From Erpobdella octoculata (Eukaryota; Annelida; Clitellata; Hirudinida; Erpobdellidae), in NCBI GenBank assembly GCA_963978895.1, contig OZ022244.1, positions 28,113,769 through 28,177,768 on the forward strand: 64,000 nucleotides of DNA. Direction: 5' to 3'. A program made the translations under genes and the position numbers. The notes below the pieces were generated by a model. The model worked only from the letters and a program-made list of their open reading frames with translations. It made no database searches and was not told the origin of the DNA. Below are positions 1 to 63,790 of this stretch, in pieces. Position 1 is the first letter of the stretch, and each line of letters starts with the position of its first letter.

Positions 1-65
<65 letters not shown>
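1..65. repeat. (AAT)n microsatellite at window edge
   Basis: Pure AAT repeat that runs off the left edge of the window, so its full length is unknown. Confidence 0.95.
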
Positions 66-66
<1 letters not shown>

Positions 67-163
67 TATTTGTCTGTTTGTATCATGATCATTGATGTTC
101 ATTTTATTCTGTTTTATTGCTCTTTACTGCTTTTCATTTCGTATTCCCAAGTTTCTTCCATTC

Positions 164-203
164 TCTCTCTCTCTCTTTGTCTCTCTCTTTGTCTCTCTCT
201 TTG

Positions 204-260
<57 letters not shown>

Positions 261-293
261 ATCTCTCTTTGTCTCTCTCTTTGTCTCTCTCTC
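164..293. repeat. (CT)n microsatellite with TTTGT interruptions
   Basis: Polypyrimidine tract of CT dinucleotides, broken on both sides by a regular CTCTTTGT motif. The open frames across it encode Leu/Ser or Glu/Arg runs and are not genes. Confidence 0.95.
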
Positions 294-792
294 TGACGTT
301 AATTTTCTTTTCACTCTTTTTTTGATGTTTTATTCCATTTGTGGTGGTGGGTTCTCGCTATCACCATCATAGTCATCGTCGTCGTCTTCATCGTCATCAT
401 CATCATCATTCTCATGGTCATTTTAGCCATAATGGTGAATAGCAAGCAGCATTTGAGAGTCACAAATTGGTAGTTATATGTCGCTTTTTTGTGATATCAA
501 TGGTAGATGTTGTGCGATGGAGATGGTGGACAGGATGTAGTCACTTGTGTGTATGATGATGATCATCACCACCATCATCACAACCATCATTATCATCGTC
601 AACACTTTTGTTTTCTTCTCTTTTTTTATGTTTCATCACCTCATTGTTTATACAGTCAGCTTTTGAATATATTTCATAGGAGCAACAGCAATCTCGTTGC
701 ATCATAATAATAAAACACAATTCCACTGTATGCTCCAACCCCCCACCCTCCCTTGCCCCTGGTCGTTTCATAACAATAACAGTGCTCTTGAT

Positions 793-1077
793 CAATGGCG
801 TAGCGTGGGTTTGTGCCTCTCGGGGCGTAACCCAGATGTCCCCCCATTTACGCCAGGAGCGTTATTTCAGCAATTCCTTGGGAAGGGGGCAAACTTTTTT
901 TTTAATTTCTTTTACATACATTTAAAAAAAACTCTATACACTTTTGCCTCCAAAATTAGTGCATTTACCAAAAATTTTCTAAAACTTGTTCTTTATTTAT
1001 TTTATATGCCACAATTATTTCTCGAAAATTTGTCGCCCCATAAAAAGTGCCGCTCCCTCGCCATACGCTATCCACTG
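793..1077. mobile_element. hAT-like MITE with 8-bp target duplication
   Basis: A 285-bp element with imperfect terminal inverted repeats: left CAATGGCGTAGCGT at 793-806, right end reading CAGTGGATAGCGT on the other strand. It is flanked by ctcttgat (785-792) and ctgttgat (1078-1085), an 8-bp duplication with one mismatch. Termini of the CAGTGGCGTAGC type and an 8-bp duplication are typical of hAT elements. There is no transposase. The open frame 697-1113 that crosses it is therefore not a gene. Confidence 0.75.
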
Positions 1078-1138
1078 CTGTTGATAGTGATTATGAAAGC
1101 TATAGAGTTATGATGATAATGATGATGGTGTTTACAGC

Positions 1139-1225
1139 ATGAATGATGATGATATGGTGATGATGGTGGTGATGATGATGATGATGATGATGACGATGAT
1201 GATGATGATAGTGATGATGATGATT

Positions 1226-1267
<42 letters not shown>

Positions 1268-1315
1268 GGGGGTGGTGGTTATGATGATGATGATGGTGAT
1301 GATGATGACGATAAT
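1139..1315. repeat. (GAT)n microsatellite
   Basis: GAT trinucleotide tract with GGT and GAC variants and one short G-rich interruption near 1266. Confidence 0.95.
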
Positions 1316-1504
1316 GACACTTCACGCCTATGTATATTATTTTCTCTCTTCTACCTGCCCGTTAAGCTCTCAGTCCTGCTTTTGAATTTTCAATCTTTCT
1401 CTTTAATGTGAGAAGTTTTGTAATCGTTTTTTTTTCTCTTTCAGTTCTTCTGTAATAGTTTTTTGCAGACTGTACGTTTTCAGCAGTAGGTCTGTTTGAC
1501 TGTC

Positions 1505-1507
<3 letters not shown>

Positions 1508-1584
<77 letters not shown>

Positions 1585-1585
1585 T
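1508..1585. repeat. (CT)n followed by (CA)n
   Basis: Compound dinucleotide tract: CT to about 1563, then CA to 1585. Confidence 0.95.
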
Positions 1586-1749
1586 TTTCTTTCTCCTCAT
1601 TTAAAAAAAAACCTTCATCCACTCTTAGTTTGAAACGATCAATCTCTTTCTTTCTTCATCGCAAATTCAATTCTTTTGACCGTCGAAAGTTTTTTTTATT
1701 TCAATAAAAAAAACTTTTTTTTAATTTTCACAGGAAAAACTTTTTTTCT

Positions 1750-1750
<1 letters not shown>

Positions 1751-1821
<71 letters not shown>
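1751..1821. repeat. (AAT)n microsatellite
   Basis: Uninterrupted AAT trinucleotide tract of about 70 bases, same unit as the tract at the window start. Confidence 0.95.
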
Positions 1822-1822
<1 letters not shown>

Positions 1823-2073
1823 TATTTTAGTTTTTTCTCACAAAAAATACCGAAATTGAAATAATTTTTTTTCTATCTACAAAAACTGTGAAGCATAAAA
1901 AATACCGACCATCTCATCGCAAGTGCTTTCGATTTCATTATTGTCGTTGTGTTGAAGCTCTCAATGTTGGTGTTGTTGATGATGTTTTTTGTTCATTGAT
2001 GATTTTTTGCAGTTGCTGTTGTTGTTGATGGTGCTGTTGTTGCTGTTGTATTACGTTCTTGTCTACTTCTTTC

Positions 2074-2238
2074 AGTTGTTAGTTGTTACTACTAAATGCT
2101 GCAACTACCAGAGACCTGTAATAATAGTTGTTAGTTGTTACTACTAAATGCTGCAACTACCAGAGACCTGTAATAATAGTTGTTAGTTGTTACTACTAAA
2201 TGCTGCAACTACCAGAGACCTGTAATAACTAATAATAG
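2074..2238. repeat. 52-bp tandem repeat, three copies
   Basis: A 52-bp unit beginning AGTTGTTAGTTGTTACTAC repeats at 2081, 2133 and 2185 with almost no divergence. This indicates recent duplication. Confidence 0.9.
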
Positions 2239-2368
2239 TTGTTTTTAATTTTGCAGTCGATTGAACGAAATTATTTTCGATTGTTTTCATAAAGTAAAAA
2301 AGAAAAATATTTAATTTAATTTATCCACCCGTCTGTTCACCCCAATGCATACAGCTATCTATCCAGTT

Positions 2369-2585
2369 CAGAGGTGCACATGGGTCCATTTTTGGCGACC
2401 CAACCCAACACTTTCTAAACCCAACCCACCTAAAAAGTTAATTTTTCTAACCCACCCACGGTTAAATTTTTTTTCTAATTAAATTTTTTTAAATTTTTTT
2501 AATTCAACCCACGCATGTGTCAGAAAATTAGACCCGACCCAACCCAATCCAACCCATGGGTCAACCCAGCCCATGTTCACCTCTG
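2369..2585. mobile_element. hAT-like MITE, CCAACCC-rich, with 8-bp target duplication
   Basis: Terminal inverted repeats of 16 bp with one mismatch: CAGAGGTGCACATGGG on the left, CCCATGTTCACCTCTG on the right. Flanking 8-mers are atccagtt (2361-2368) and atgcagtt (2586-2593). The interior is rich in AACCCAACCC and AT tracts. Related, truncated copies lie at 12373-12488 and 27820-28005 in the opposite strand sense (GGGTTGGGTT). Non-autonomous, no coding capacity. Confidence 0.8.
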
Positions 2586-2593
2586 ATGCAGTT

Positions 2594-2905
2594 CATTCAT
2601 CTATCCATTCATTCATTCATTGCATACAGTTTTCACGTAGTCCATCCATCCACTCCATCGTTTCCATCCTTTACCTGGTTGATCCTGTCACAAAGATTAG
2701 GTCCTACATGTCTAAGCACACAACTTCACTCCATCCCTATTGTCCATCCACCCAGCCTATCTTATTATTCATCCATCCGTTAATCCATGCATGCATGCAT
2801 CCATCAATCCATCCATTCATTCATCCATCCATCCATCCATCCATCCATCCATCCATCCATCCATCCATCCATCCATCCATCAATCCGTGAATCCATCCAT
2901 TCATT
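2594..2905. repeat. (CATC)n/(CATT)n microsatellite
   Basis: Degenerate ATCC/ATTC tetranucleotides, becoming pure CATC at about 2820-2880. It ends about 15 bases before the splice acceptor of the first PH exon. Confidence 0.95.
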
Positions 2906-2921
2906 TACCTTTCTATTGCAG

Positions 2922-54924
<52,003 letters not shown>

Positions 54925-56127
54925 CCCCAGCCGTAACTGTCAAATGGCTGGCGACAATCCACTGGCCACCCACCTACTCCATCGTCACCACTACCAGCAA
55001 CTACATCACATCTCTCTCATCGCCATCACAGCGTCCACTTGCTCACTCGCCTTATAACCTCCTTCGATTTTCGGGACGACATTCCTGCCGATGTCGCTCC
55101 GCCACAACCGCATCTCAACCGACTAAAGCTTTCCACTGGCTTCTCCGTGCAGTCGCTCCTGTCGTCGTCGTGTGTCGTCAAACGTCCTCAACGACGCCGG
55201 CGTCGAAAAAGTGTTACAGTGTTGTTGTCTTTGCCGCAAAAATGTACATTTCTTTTTCAATCCCTATGCAGTCGCTTCGTTGCACGTGTAACACCTGGTT
55301 TGAAAGGGTCGAGGTGTTTTATGAGGGACTTTATTTTAAGCTATTAAGTTGAACGGAAAATTTATTTAAAAAATTGAGGTCTGATCTAAAAAGGCTTATC
55401 GATTGGTGATTTCTCTAATGCTGCCAAAACCGTGACCTACACATCAAGCCAAGTATTGGAATTTTGAAATTTAAAAAAACTGCTAAATTTTTTGACTTTG
55501 GAATTCCTTTTATTTTTATTATTTTTCTTTTTGCTGTTGTTGAACTTTTGAATCTAATTAATTAGTTAATTCTATCGCATTACATTTGCGTGTTTGTTTC
55601 GTGAGATTATCATCGTCACATCTCTCTAAATTGAACTCAATCACTTTTATACATCGCATGACTTGAAATTGCTAAATTTTTTCCTCGTTCAAATTTTCAA
55701 TTATTGCAAGAGTATGTTCACACGCACGCTCACATACACCTTGGCATCCTTAACGGCCATAATAACTACCAAATTTTCACAACTTTTGATTTTAATGTTT
55801 CGAAATCCCGGGTGTGGGTTCGGGTATTAAAAAATCGATTAGTACCAACTTCGATTTCGGTTCGGATACCCGTCACATTCCTAATAACGAATATACATGC
55901 ATGAAATTCAATTAAACTGCAAGTGCACGCACATAGGAATTCGCACGATTCTATTATATCGATTTGGCATCGTTTCGTATCATGGATTGTTATTTAATTT
56001 ATAGATATTTTGCAGCAGCAATAAATGGTATTTCCGGAGGGCTTGTTTTCAGACGTTTGATAAAATATTCGCAATAACCATAATTTAACGACCGCTGCTT
56101 CTTAACAGGCGTTCGTCGAGATCACGA
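54925..56127 (+). other. Probable 3' UTR and downstream flank
   Basis: 54925-55330 is GC-richer than the surroundings, as a 3' UTR near the stop often is, with a 102-codon frame (55039) that shows no family resemblance. Further on it is AT-rich. An AATAAA at 56020-56025 is the first clear polyadenylation hexamer I noticed, but its use is unproven. Confidence 0.5.
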
Positions 56128-57219
<1,092 letters not shown>

Positions 57220-57495
57220 CTTCTTCGTCATCATACAATCCTTTTGTACGACGTTCTAAAAATTGTGAAAACAACGGATATGCATTTAAAAGTTCTCAAT
57301 GTTGCAAGATTTCTTTCGTTTCCGACTAAACTTATAATAATGCCATGATGTCGGAATTCTTATTCCTGGAAAATTTCCCAGGTAACACTGCAGCTCTGAT
57401 ATATTACATAGTGGGCCATTAACGTTAGTCTTTAATAGTTGGGTGCTTTTACCCGTCTACCTGTAACGTACAGGCATGGCTGTATGTAACCAAAA
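57220..57495. other. Intergenic, nothing recognised
   Basis: Ordinary AT-rich sequence between the ATT tract and a Helitron. Confidence 0.7.
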
Positions 57496-58008
57496 TCTAT
57501 ATAAATAAAAATAAGTCGCTAAATGTGTTGCTAAGCGCTAAATTCGAGAACGGCTGGACCATATTGCTACAAAATTTTGACACAACAGAGCTCATTAAGG
57601 AGAGGGTTTTTGTTATTTTTTTAATTGGCTCATTTAATTTTTTATGAGCAAAAACCTCGTAGACCAAAAGTCCCCTATGTACGAACATCAAAGGTTATTG
57701 CGTAACACAATTCAAATTTAGTTTCCGTAACAAAGTATAAGGAAGGTATCAAGCAACGTTTACCAAATCTATTTTACGTTTCATGGGAAAAAAAGATTAG
57801 GAGGGGGAGGAAGAAAAATAGCGGGAGAACGAGCAGGATTGGGAAAGCGAATGGGAGCTTGATTGGAAAAGCGAATGGGAACGGAAACAGGAGAGGAGAG
57901 CAAGTGGAAGCGGAAACGGGAGAGAGCGGGAGCTGGAAAGCGACCGGAAGAGCGGGGATGGTAACTGGAGCGAGAGAGAGAAAAACCTCGGGCAACGCCG
58001 GGTAACTC
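57496..58008 (+). mobile_element. Helitron-like copy with degenerate 3' end
   Basis: Starts TCTATATAAATAAAAATA after host A at 57495. It has GAACGGCTGGACC at about 57548 (the complement of this motif occurs in the 8710 Helitron), the ATTTTACGTTT motif at 57771 and GGGAAAGCGAATGGGAGC minisatellite. It then has the 3' hairpin CGGGCAACGCCGGGTAACTC, but CTAG is replaced. Confidence 0.65.
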
Positions 58009-58157
58009 CTTTATTTTAAAATAAAATATAAATTACATTCGGGTTATTCTAGTCTGGACTTGAACAATCAAGCTCATTCTTACTAAAACCCGGCATGAAA
58101 CTGTTTCCTCGCCCTGCCTCATAGCCTCGTAGAAGCAAATGTTGTAAAAGATGTACA

Positions 58158-58796
58158 TCTATACATCAAGAAAACGTTCTAATGAATCAACATTCAGCGA
58201 AATTAATGCACAACCATAAGTGCTACAAATGTAAAAAAAATAGTATTTGGTATTTACTCGACAAATAAAAATATACGTGTTACACTATTTTTGATAATTA
58301 TGCTTCCGTGAACTCAAGTGTGTAAACCAGAATTCATGTTAACGTTTAGTTGCAAGCCAACAACTTCGACGCCAAAAATGTGTATTAAAAATAGGAGCGG
58401 ACAAATGTTGATATAAAAAACAAACAATGACGCAGCCGCGTGACCGGCGCCTAGAGTTAGCTGTGGGTGAAAAAAGAATTATTTGGTCTCAAAAAACCGC
58501 GTAGGGCTCTATGGATGAGAGAACTGCATGAGCCGTGGCAGGTCATGATTTTAGGGTCAAGTTTTTTTTTTGCTAAGTATATATAGGTATTTTAAACCTG
58601 TTAAAACGGGCCGAGTGGGCCCAAATTTATACAGAATGGGCCGGGCCTGGAATTTTGGCCCATGAAATGGGCCAGAGTTGTCGACAGGCCGGGTCGGGCC
58701 GGTCATGAAAAATCGACCCATGCAGTACTCTACTATGGATGCACGGCTCAAATTCTCTAATTTTAGGCGAGCGAAGCCGCTAAAGGGCACTGCTAG
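58158..58796 (+). mobile_element. Helitron copy related to the 44981-46438 element
   Basis: Ends GCGAGCGAAGCCGC, spacer, CTAG (58793-58796), then host T, the same hairpin as the 1.46-kb Helitron. Shared interior: AAGTGCTACAAATGTAAAAA at 58219, GGGCC-rich sequence at 58610-58720 and ATGGATGCACGGCTCAAA. The 5' end TCTATACATC at 58158 is a guess. It carries none of the repeated 157-bp copies beyond about one unit. Confidence 0.65.
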
Positions 58797-58802
58797 TCAG
58801 TA

Positions 58803-59575
58803 GTCACACATATCGTGGCAATCACACATTATGTGATAATCACACAATTAATGATTATCACACATTTTGTGATAACAACACAATTCTTAATCACATATTT
58901 CTTGATAATCACACATTTCGTGATAGTCACATATTTTGTGATAATCACACAAATCTTTATAATAACACATTTCGTGATAATCAGACAATTCATTATATCA
59001 CACATTTTGTGATAATCACACATTTTGTAATAATCACACGTTTTGTGATAATCAAACAATTCGTGATATTCGCACAATTCGTAATAATCACACATCTCGT
59101 GATAATCACATCTTTTTGTGATAATCACATTTTGTGATAATCACACGTTTTGTTATAATCAAACATTTTGTGATAATCACAAGTTGTGTGATAATCACAC
59201 ATTTCGCGATTACCACACATCTCGTGATAATCACATTTTTTGTGATAATCAAATCTTTTGTGATAATCACATTTTGTGATAATCACACATTTTGTTATAA
59301 TCAAGCATTTTGTGATAATCACACATTTTGTGATAATCACACATTTTGTGATAATCACACATTTTGTGATAATCACACATTTTGTGATAATCACACATTT
59401 TGTGATAATCACACATTTTGTGATAATCACACATTTTGTGATAATCACACATTTTGTGATAATCACACATTTTGTGATAATCACACATTTTGTGATAATC
59501 ACACATTTTGTGATAATCACACATTTTGTGATATTCACACATTTTGTGATAATCACACATTTTGTGATAATCACG
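58803..59575. repeat. 18-bp palindromic satellite, block 1
   Basis: Tandem array of TGTGATAATCACACATTT. The left part is diverged and the right part (59330-59560) is almost homogeneous. Each unit contains the perfect dyad TGTGAT-A-ATCACA. It begins six bases after the Helitron CTAG. Confidence 0.95.
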
Positions 59576-59625
59576 AATATTATTAATTAAATAGAGTGTT
59601 TTGCGTGCATCCGTAAGAGAAAAAA
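59576..59625. other. Junction sequence between satellite and telomere-like repeat
   Basis: ATTAAATAGAGTGTTTTGCG, then TGCATCCGTAAGAGAAAAAA. The same junction recurs at 63791-63832 with few changes, so satellite, junction and telomere-like repeat form one composite repeating module. Confidence 0.85.
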
Positions 59626-60500
59626 TGGTTAGGGTTAGGGCTAGCATCCCACTAGTTACTTCGTTAGGGTTAGGGCTGGGGTTAGGGTTAGGGTTAGGGT
59701 TAGGGCTAGGATCCCACTAGTTACTTCATTAGGATTAGGGCTAGGATCCCACTAGTTACTTCATTAGGATTAGGGTTAGGGTTTGCATCCCACTAGTTAC
59801 TTCGTTAGGGTTAAGACTAGGGCTAGGGCTAGCATCCCACTAATTACTTCGTTAGGAATAGGGCTAGGAGTAGGGTTAGGGTTAGCATCTTACTTCGTTA
59901 GGGCTAGGATCCCACTAGTTACTTCATTAGGATTAGGGTTAGGGTTAGCATCCCTCAAGTTACTTCGTTAGGGTTAAGGCTAGGGCTAGGGTTAGGGCTA
60001 GGATCCCACTAATTACTTCGTTTGGAATAGGGCTAGGGTTAGGGTTAGGGTTAGCATCTTACTAGTTACTTCGTTAGGGCTAGGATCCCACTAGTTACTT
60101 CATTAGGATTAGGGTTAGGGTTAGCATCCCTCTAGTTACTTCGTTAGGGTTAAGGCTAGGGCTAGGGTTAGGGCTAGCATCCCACTAATTACTTCGTTAG
60201 GAATAGGGCTAGGGTTAGGGTTAGGGTTAGCATCTTACTAGTTACTTCGTTAGGGCTAGGATCCCACTAGTTTCTTCATTAGGATTAGGGCTAGGATCCC
60301 ACTAGTTACTTCATTAGGATTAGGGTTAGGGTTAGCATCCCTCTAGTTACTTCGTTAGGGTTAAGGCTAGGGCTAGGGTTAGGGCTAGCATCCCACTAAT
60401 TACTTCGTTAGGAATAGGGCTAGGGTTAGGGTTAGGGTTAGCATCTTACAAGTTACTTCGTTAGGGTTAGGGCTATTAGGGCTAGGGCTAGGATTAGGAT
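59626..60500. repeat. Degenerate TTAGGG interstitial telomeric repeat array
   Basis: TTAGGG, CTAGGG and ATAGGG units interleaved with a GCATCCCACTAGTTACTTCG module. A longer unit recurs: ACTAATTACTTCG occurs at about 59839, 60008, 60184 and 60395 (periods about 169, 176 and 211 bp). The G-rich strand points right throughout. It ends in an (AAT)n at 60500-60530. Confidence 0.92.
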
Positions 60501-60744
60501 AATAATAATAATAATAATTATTAATAATAATAATGTTTGACAAGATTTAGAGTGGCGTAAATCCTAAAGGACTTCAAGATTAGGGTTAGCATCCCACAAG
60601 CTACTTCGTTCACCGGCAGTTAAGCAAAGGCATCTAACAATCTGCAAAAATGCTTTACGCGAATTTTCTCTTTATAAGCATTTGACAGACCCAGAAACTC
60701 TCGCAAACACACAAATTCATACTCTGCATTATTTTATTTTATTT
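60501..60744. other. Spacer between telomere-like array and second satellite block
   Basis: Short (AAT)n, then about 200 bp of apparently unique sequence with one more ATCCCACAAGCTACTTCG module at 60590. No gene recognised. Confidence 0.8.
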
Positions 60745-63700
60745 GTGATAATCACAGATTTCTTGATAATCACATTTTGTGATAATCACACATTTTGTGA
60801 TAATCACACATTTTGTGATAATCACACATTTTGTGATAATCACACATTTTGTGATAATCACAAATTTTGTGATAATCACACATTTCGTGATAATCACAGA
60901 TTTCGAGATAATCACACTTTTTGTGATAATCACAGATTTTGTGATAATCACAGATTTTGTGATAATCATACATTTTGTGATAATCACCGATTTCGTGATA
61001 ATTACACTTTTTGTGATAATCACACATTTTGTGATAATCACACATTTTGTGATAATCACATATTTCGTGATAATCACATATTTCGTGATAATCACACTTT
61101 TTGTGATAATCACACATTTTGTGATAATCACAGATTTCGTGATAATCACAGATTTTGTGATAATCACACATTTTGTGATAATCACACATTTCGTGATAAT
61201 CACAGATTTCGTGATAATCACACATTTTGTGATAATCACAGATTTCGTGATAATCACACTTTTTGTGATAATCACACTTTTTGTGATAATCACACATTTT
61301 GTGATAATCACACATTTCGTGATAATCCCATATTTCGTGATAATCCCATATTTCGTGATAATCACAGATTTCGTGATAATCACACATTTCGTGATAATCA
61401 CACTTTTTTTGATAATCACACATTTTGTGATAATCACACATTTCGTGATAATAACAAATTTCGTGATAATCACACTTTTTGTGATAATCACACATTTTGT
61501 GATAATCACACATTTTGTGATAATCACACATTTTGTGATAATCACACATTTCGTGATAATCACACATTTTGTGATAATCTCACTTTTTGTGATAATCACA
61601 GATTTTGTGATAATCACACATTTTGTGATAATCACATATTTCGTGATAATCACATATTTCGTGATAATCACACTTTTTGTGATAATCACACATTTTGTGA
61701 TAATCACACATTTTGTGATAATCACACATTTCGTGATAATCACAGATTTCGTGATAGTCACACATTTTGTGATAATCACACATTTCGCGATAATCACAGA
61801 TTTCGTGATAATCACACTCTTTGTGATAATCACACTTTTTGTGATAATCACACTTTTTGTGATAATCACACATTTTGTGATAATCACAGATTTCGTGATA
61901 ATCACACTTTTTGTGATAATCACACATTTTGTGATAATCCCATATTTCGTGATAATAACAAATTTCGTGATAATCACACTTTTTGTGATAATCAAACTTT
62001 TTGTGATAATCACACATTTTGTGATAATCACACTTTTTGTGATAATCACAGATTTTGTGATAATCACAGATTTTGTGATAATCATACATTTTGTGATAAT
62101 CACACATTTTGTGATAATCACACATTTCGTGATAATCACAGATTTCGTGATAATCACACTTTTTGTGATAATCACAGATTTCGTGATAATCACACATTTT
62201 GTGATAATCACACATTTTGTGATAATCACACTTTTCGTGATAATCACAGATTTCGTGATAATCACACATTTTGTGATAATCACACATTTCACGATAATCA
62301 CAGATTTCGTGATAATCACACTCTTTGTGATAATCACACTTTTTGTGATAATCACACATTTTGTGATAATCACAGATTTCGTGATAATCACACTTTTTGT
62401 GATAATCACACATTTTGTGATAATCCCATATTTCGTGATAATAACAAATTTCGTGATAATCACACTTTTTGTGATAATCACACTTTTTGTGATAATCACA
62501 CTTTTTGTGATAATCACACATTTTGTGATAATCACAGATTTCGTGATAATCACACTTTTTGTGATAATCACACATTTTGTGATAATCACACATTTCGTGA
62601 TAATCCCATATTTCGTGATAATCCCATATTTCGTGATAATCACAGATTTCGTGATAATCACACTTTTTGTGATAATCACACATTTTGTGATAATCCCATA
62701 TTTCGTGATAATAACAAATTTCGTGATAATCACACTTTTTGTGATAATCAAACTTTTTGTGATAATCACACATTTTGTGATAATCACACTTTTTGTGATA
62801 ATCACAGATTTTGTGATAATCACAGATTTTGTGATAATCATACATTTTGTGATAATCACACATTTTGTGATAATCACACATTTCGTGATAATCACAGATT
62901 TCGTGATAATCACACTTTTTGTGATAATCACAGATTTCGTGATAATCACACATTTTGTGATAATCACACATTTTGTGATAATCACACTTTTCGTGATAAT
63001 CACAGATTTCGTGATAATCACACATTTTGTGATAATCACACATTTCGCGATAATCACAGATTTCGTGATAATCACACTCTTTGTGATAATCACACTTTTT
63101 GTGATAATCACACATTTTGTGATAATCACAGATTTCGTGATAATCACACTTTTTGTGATAATCACACATTTTGTGATAATCCCATATTTCGTGATAATAA
63201 CAAATTTCGTGATAATCACACTTTTTGTGATAATCACACTTTTTGTGATAATCACACTTTTTGTGATAATCACACATTTTGTGATAATCACAGATTTCGT
63301 GATAATCACACTTTTTGTGATAATCACACATTTTGTGATAATCACACATTTCGTGATAATCCCATATTTCGTGATAATCCCATATTTCGTGATAATCACA
63401 GATTTCGTGATAATCAAACTTTTTGTGATAATCACAGATTTCGTGATAATCACACATTTTGTGATAATCACAGATTTCGTGATAATCACACATTTTGTGA
63501 TAATCACACATTTTGTGATAATCACACATTTCGTGATATTCACAGATTTCGTGATAATCACACATTTTGTGATAATCACACATTTCGTGATAATCACAGA
63601 TTTCGTGATAATCACACTTTTTGTGATAATCACACATTTTGTGATAATCACACATTTCGTGATAATCCCATATTTCGTGATAATCCCATATTTCGTGATA

Positions 63701-63790
63701 ATCACAGATTTCGTGATAATCACACATTTCGTGATAATCACACGTTTCGTGATAATCACACATTTTGTGATAATAACACATTTTGTGATA
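60745..63790. repeat. 18-bp palindromic satellite, block 2 (3 kb, about 168 units)
   Basis: Same unit as 58803-59575, with TTTTGTGA and TTTCGTGA versions plus ACATTT, AGATTT, ACTTTT and CCATATTT variants. Open in four or more frames, including about 1,037 codons on each strand, because the 18-bp unit has no stop in those frames. The repeated hexapeptides (HTFCDN, VIITHF, ITKCVI, CDYHKM) reflect this and not a protein. It contains a 756-bp higher-order duplication. Confidence 0.97.

Larger units (their letters stand above)
1..2921. other. Upstream intron or 5' flank of the DGK gene
   Basis: I recognise no exon here. Because the first exon seen starts inside the PH domain, this is probably intron. 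It holds (AAT)n at 1-65, (CT)n at 164-293, (GAT)n at 1139-1315, a mixed (CT)n/(CA)n tract at 1508-1585, (AAT)n at 1751-1821, two hAT-like MITEs and a 52-bp triplicate. The stretches 420-780, 1590-1750 and 1822-2070 are AT-rich with nothing recognisable. Confidence 0.6.

Noticed and set aside
697..1113. 138-codon frame as a gene
   Set aside because: It crosses a hAT-like MITE with terminal repeats and target duplication, and has no family resemblance.
55039..55347. 102-codon frame after the stop as an extra DGK exon
   Set aside because: The SAM domain and tail are complete before it, and there is no conserved sequence. Best read as 3' UTR.
58803..63790. TGTGA...TCACA resembling bacterial CRP sites, or a CRISPR-like regular array
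   Set aside because: The half-sites are three bases apart instead of six, the genome is eukaryotic, and the units are contiguous with no unique spacers.
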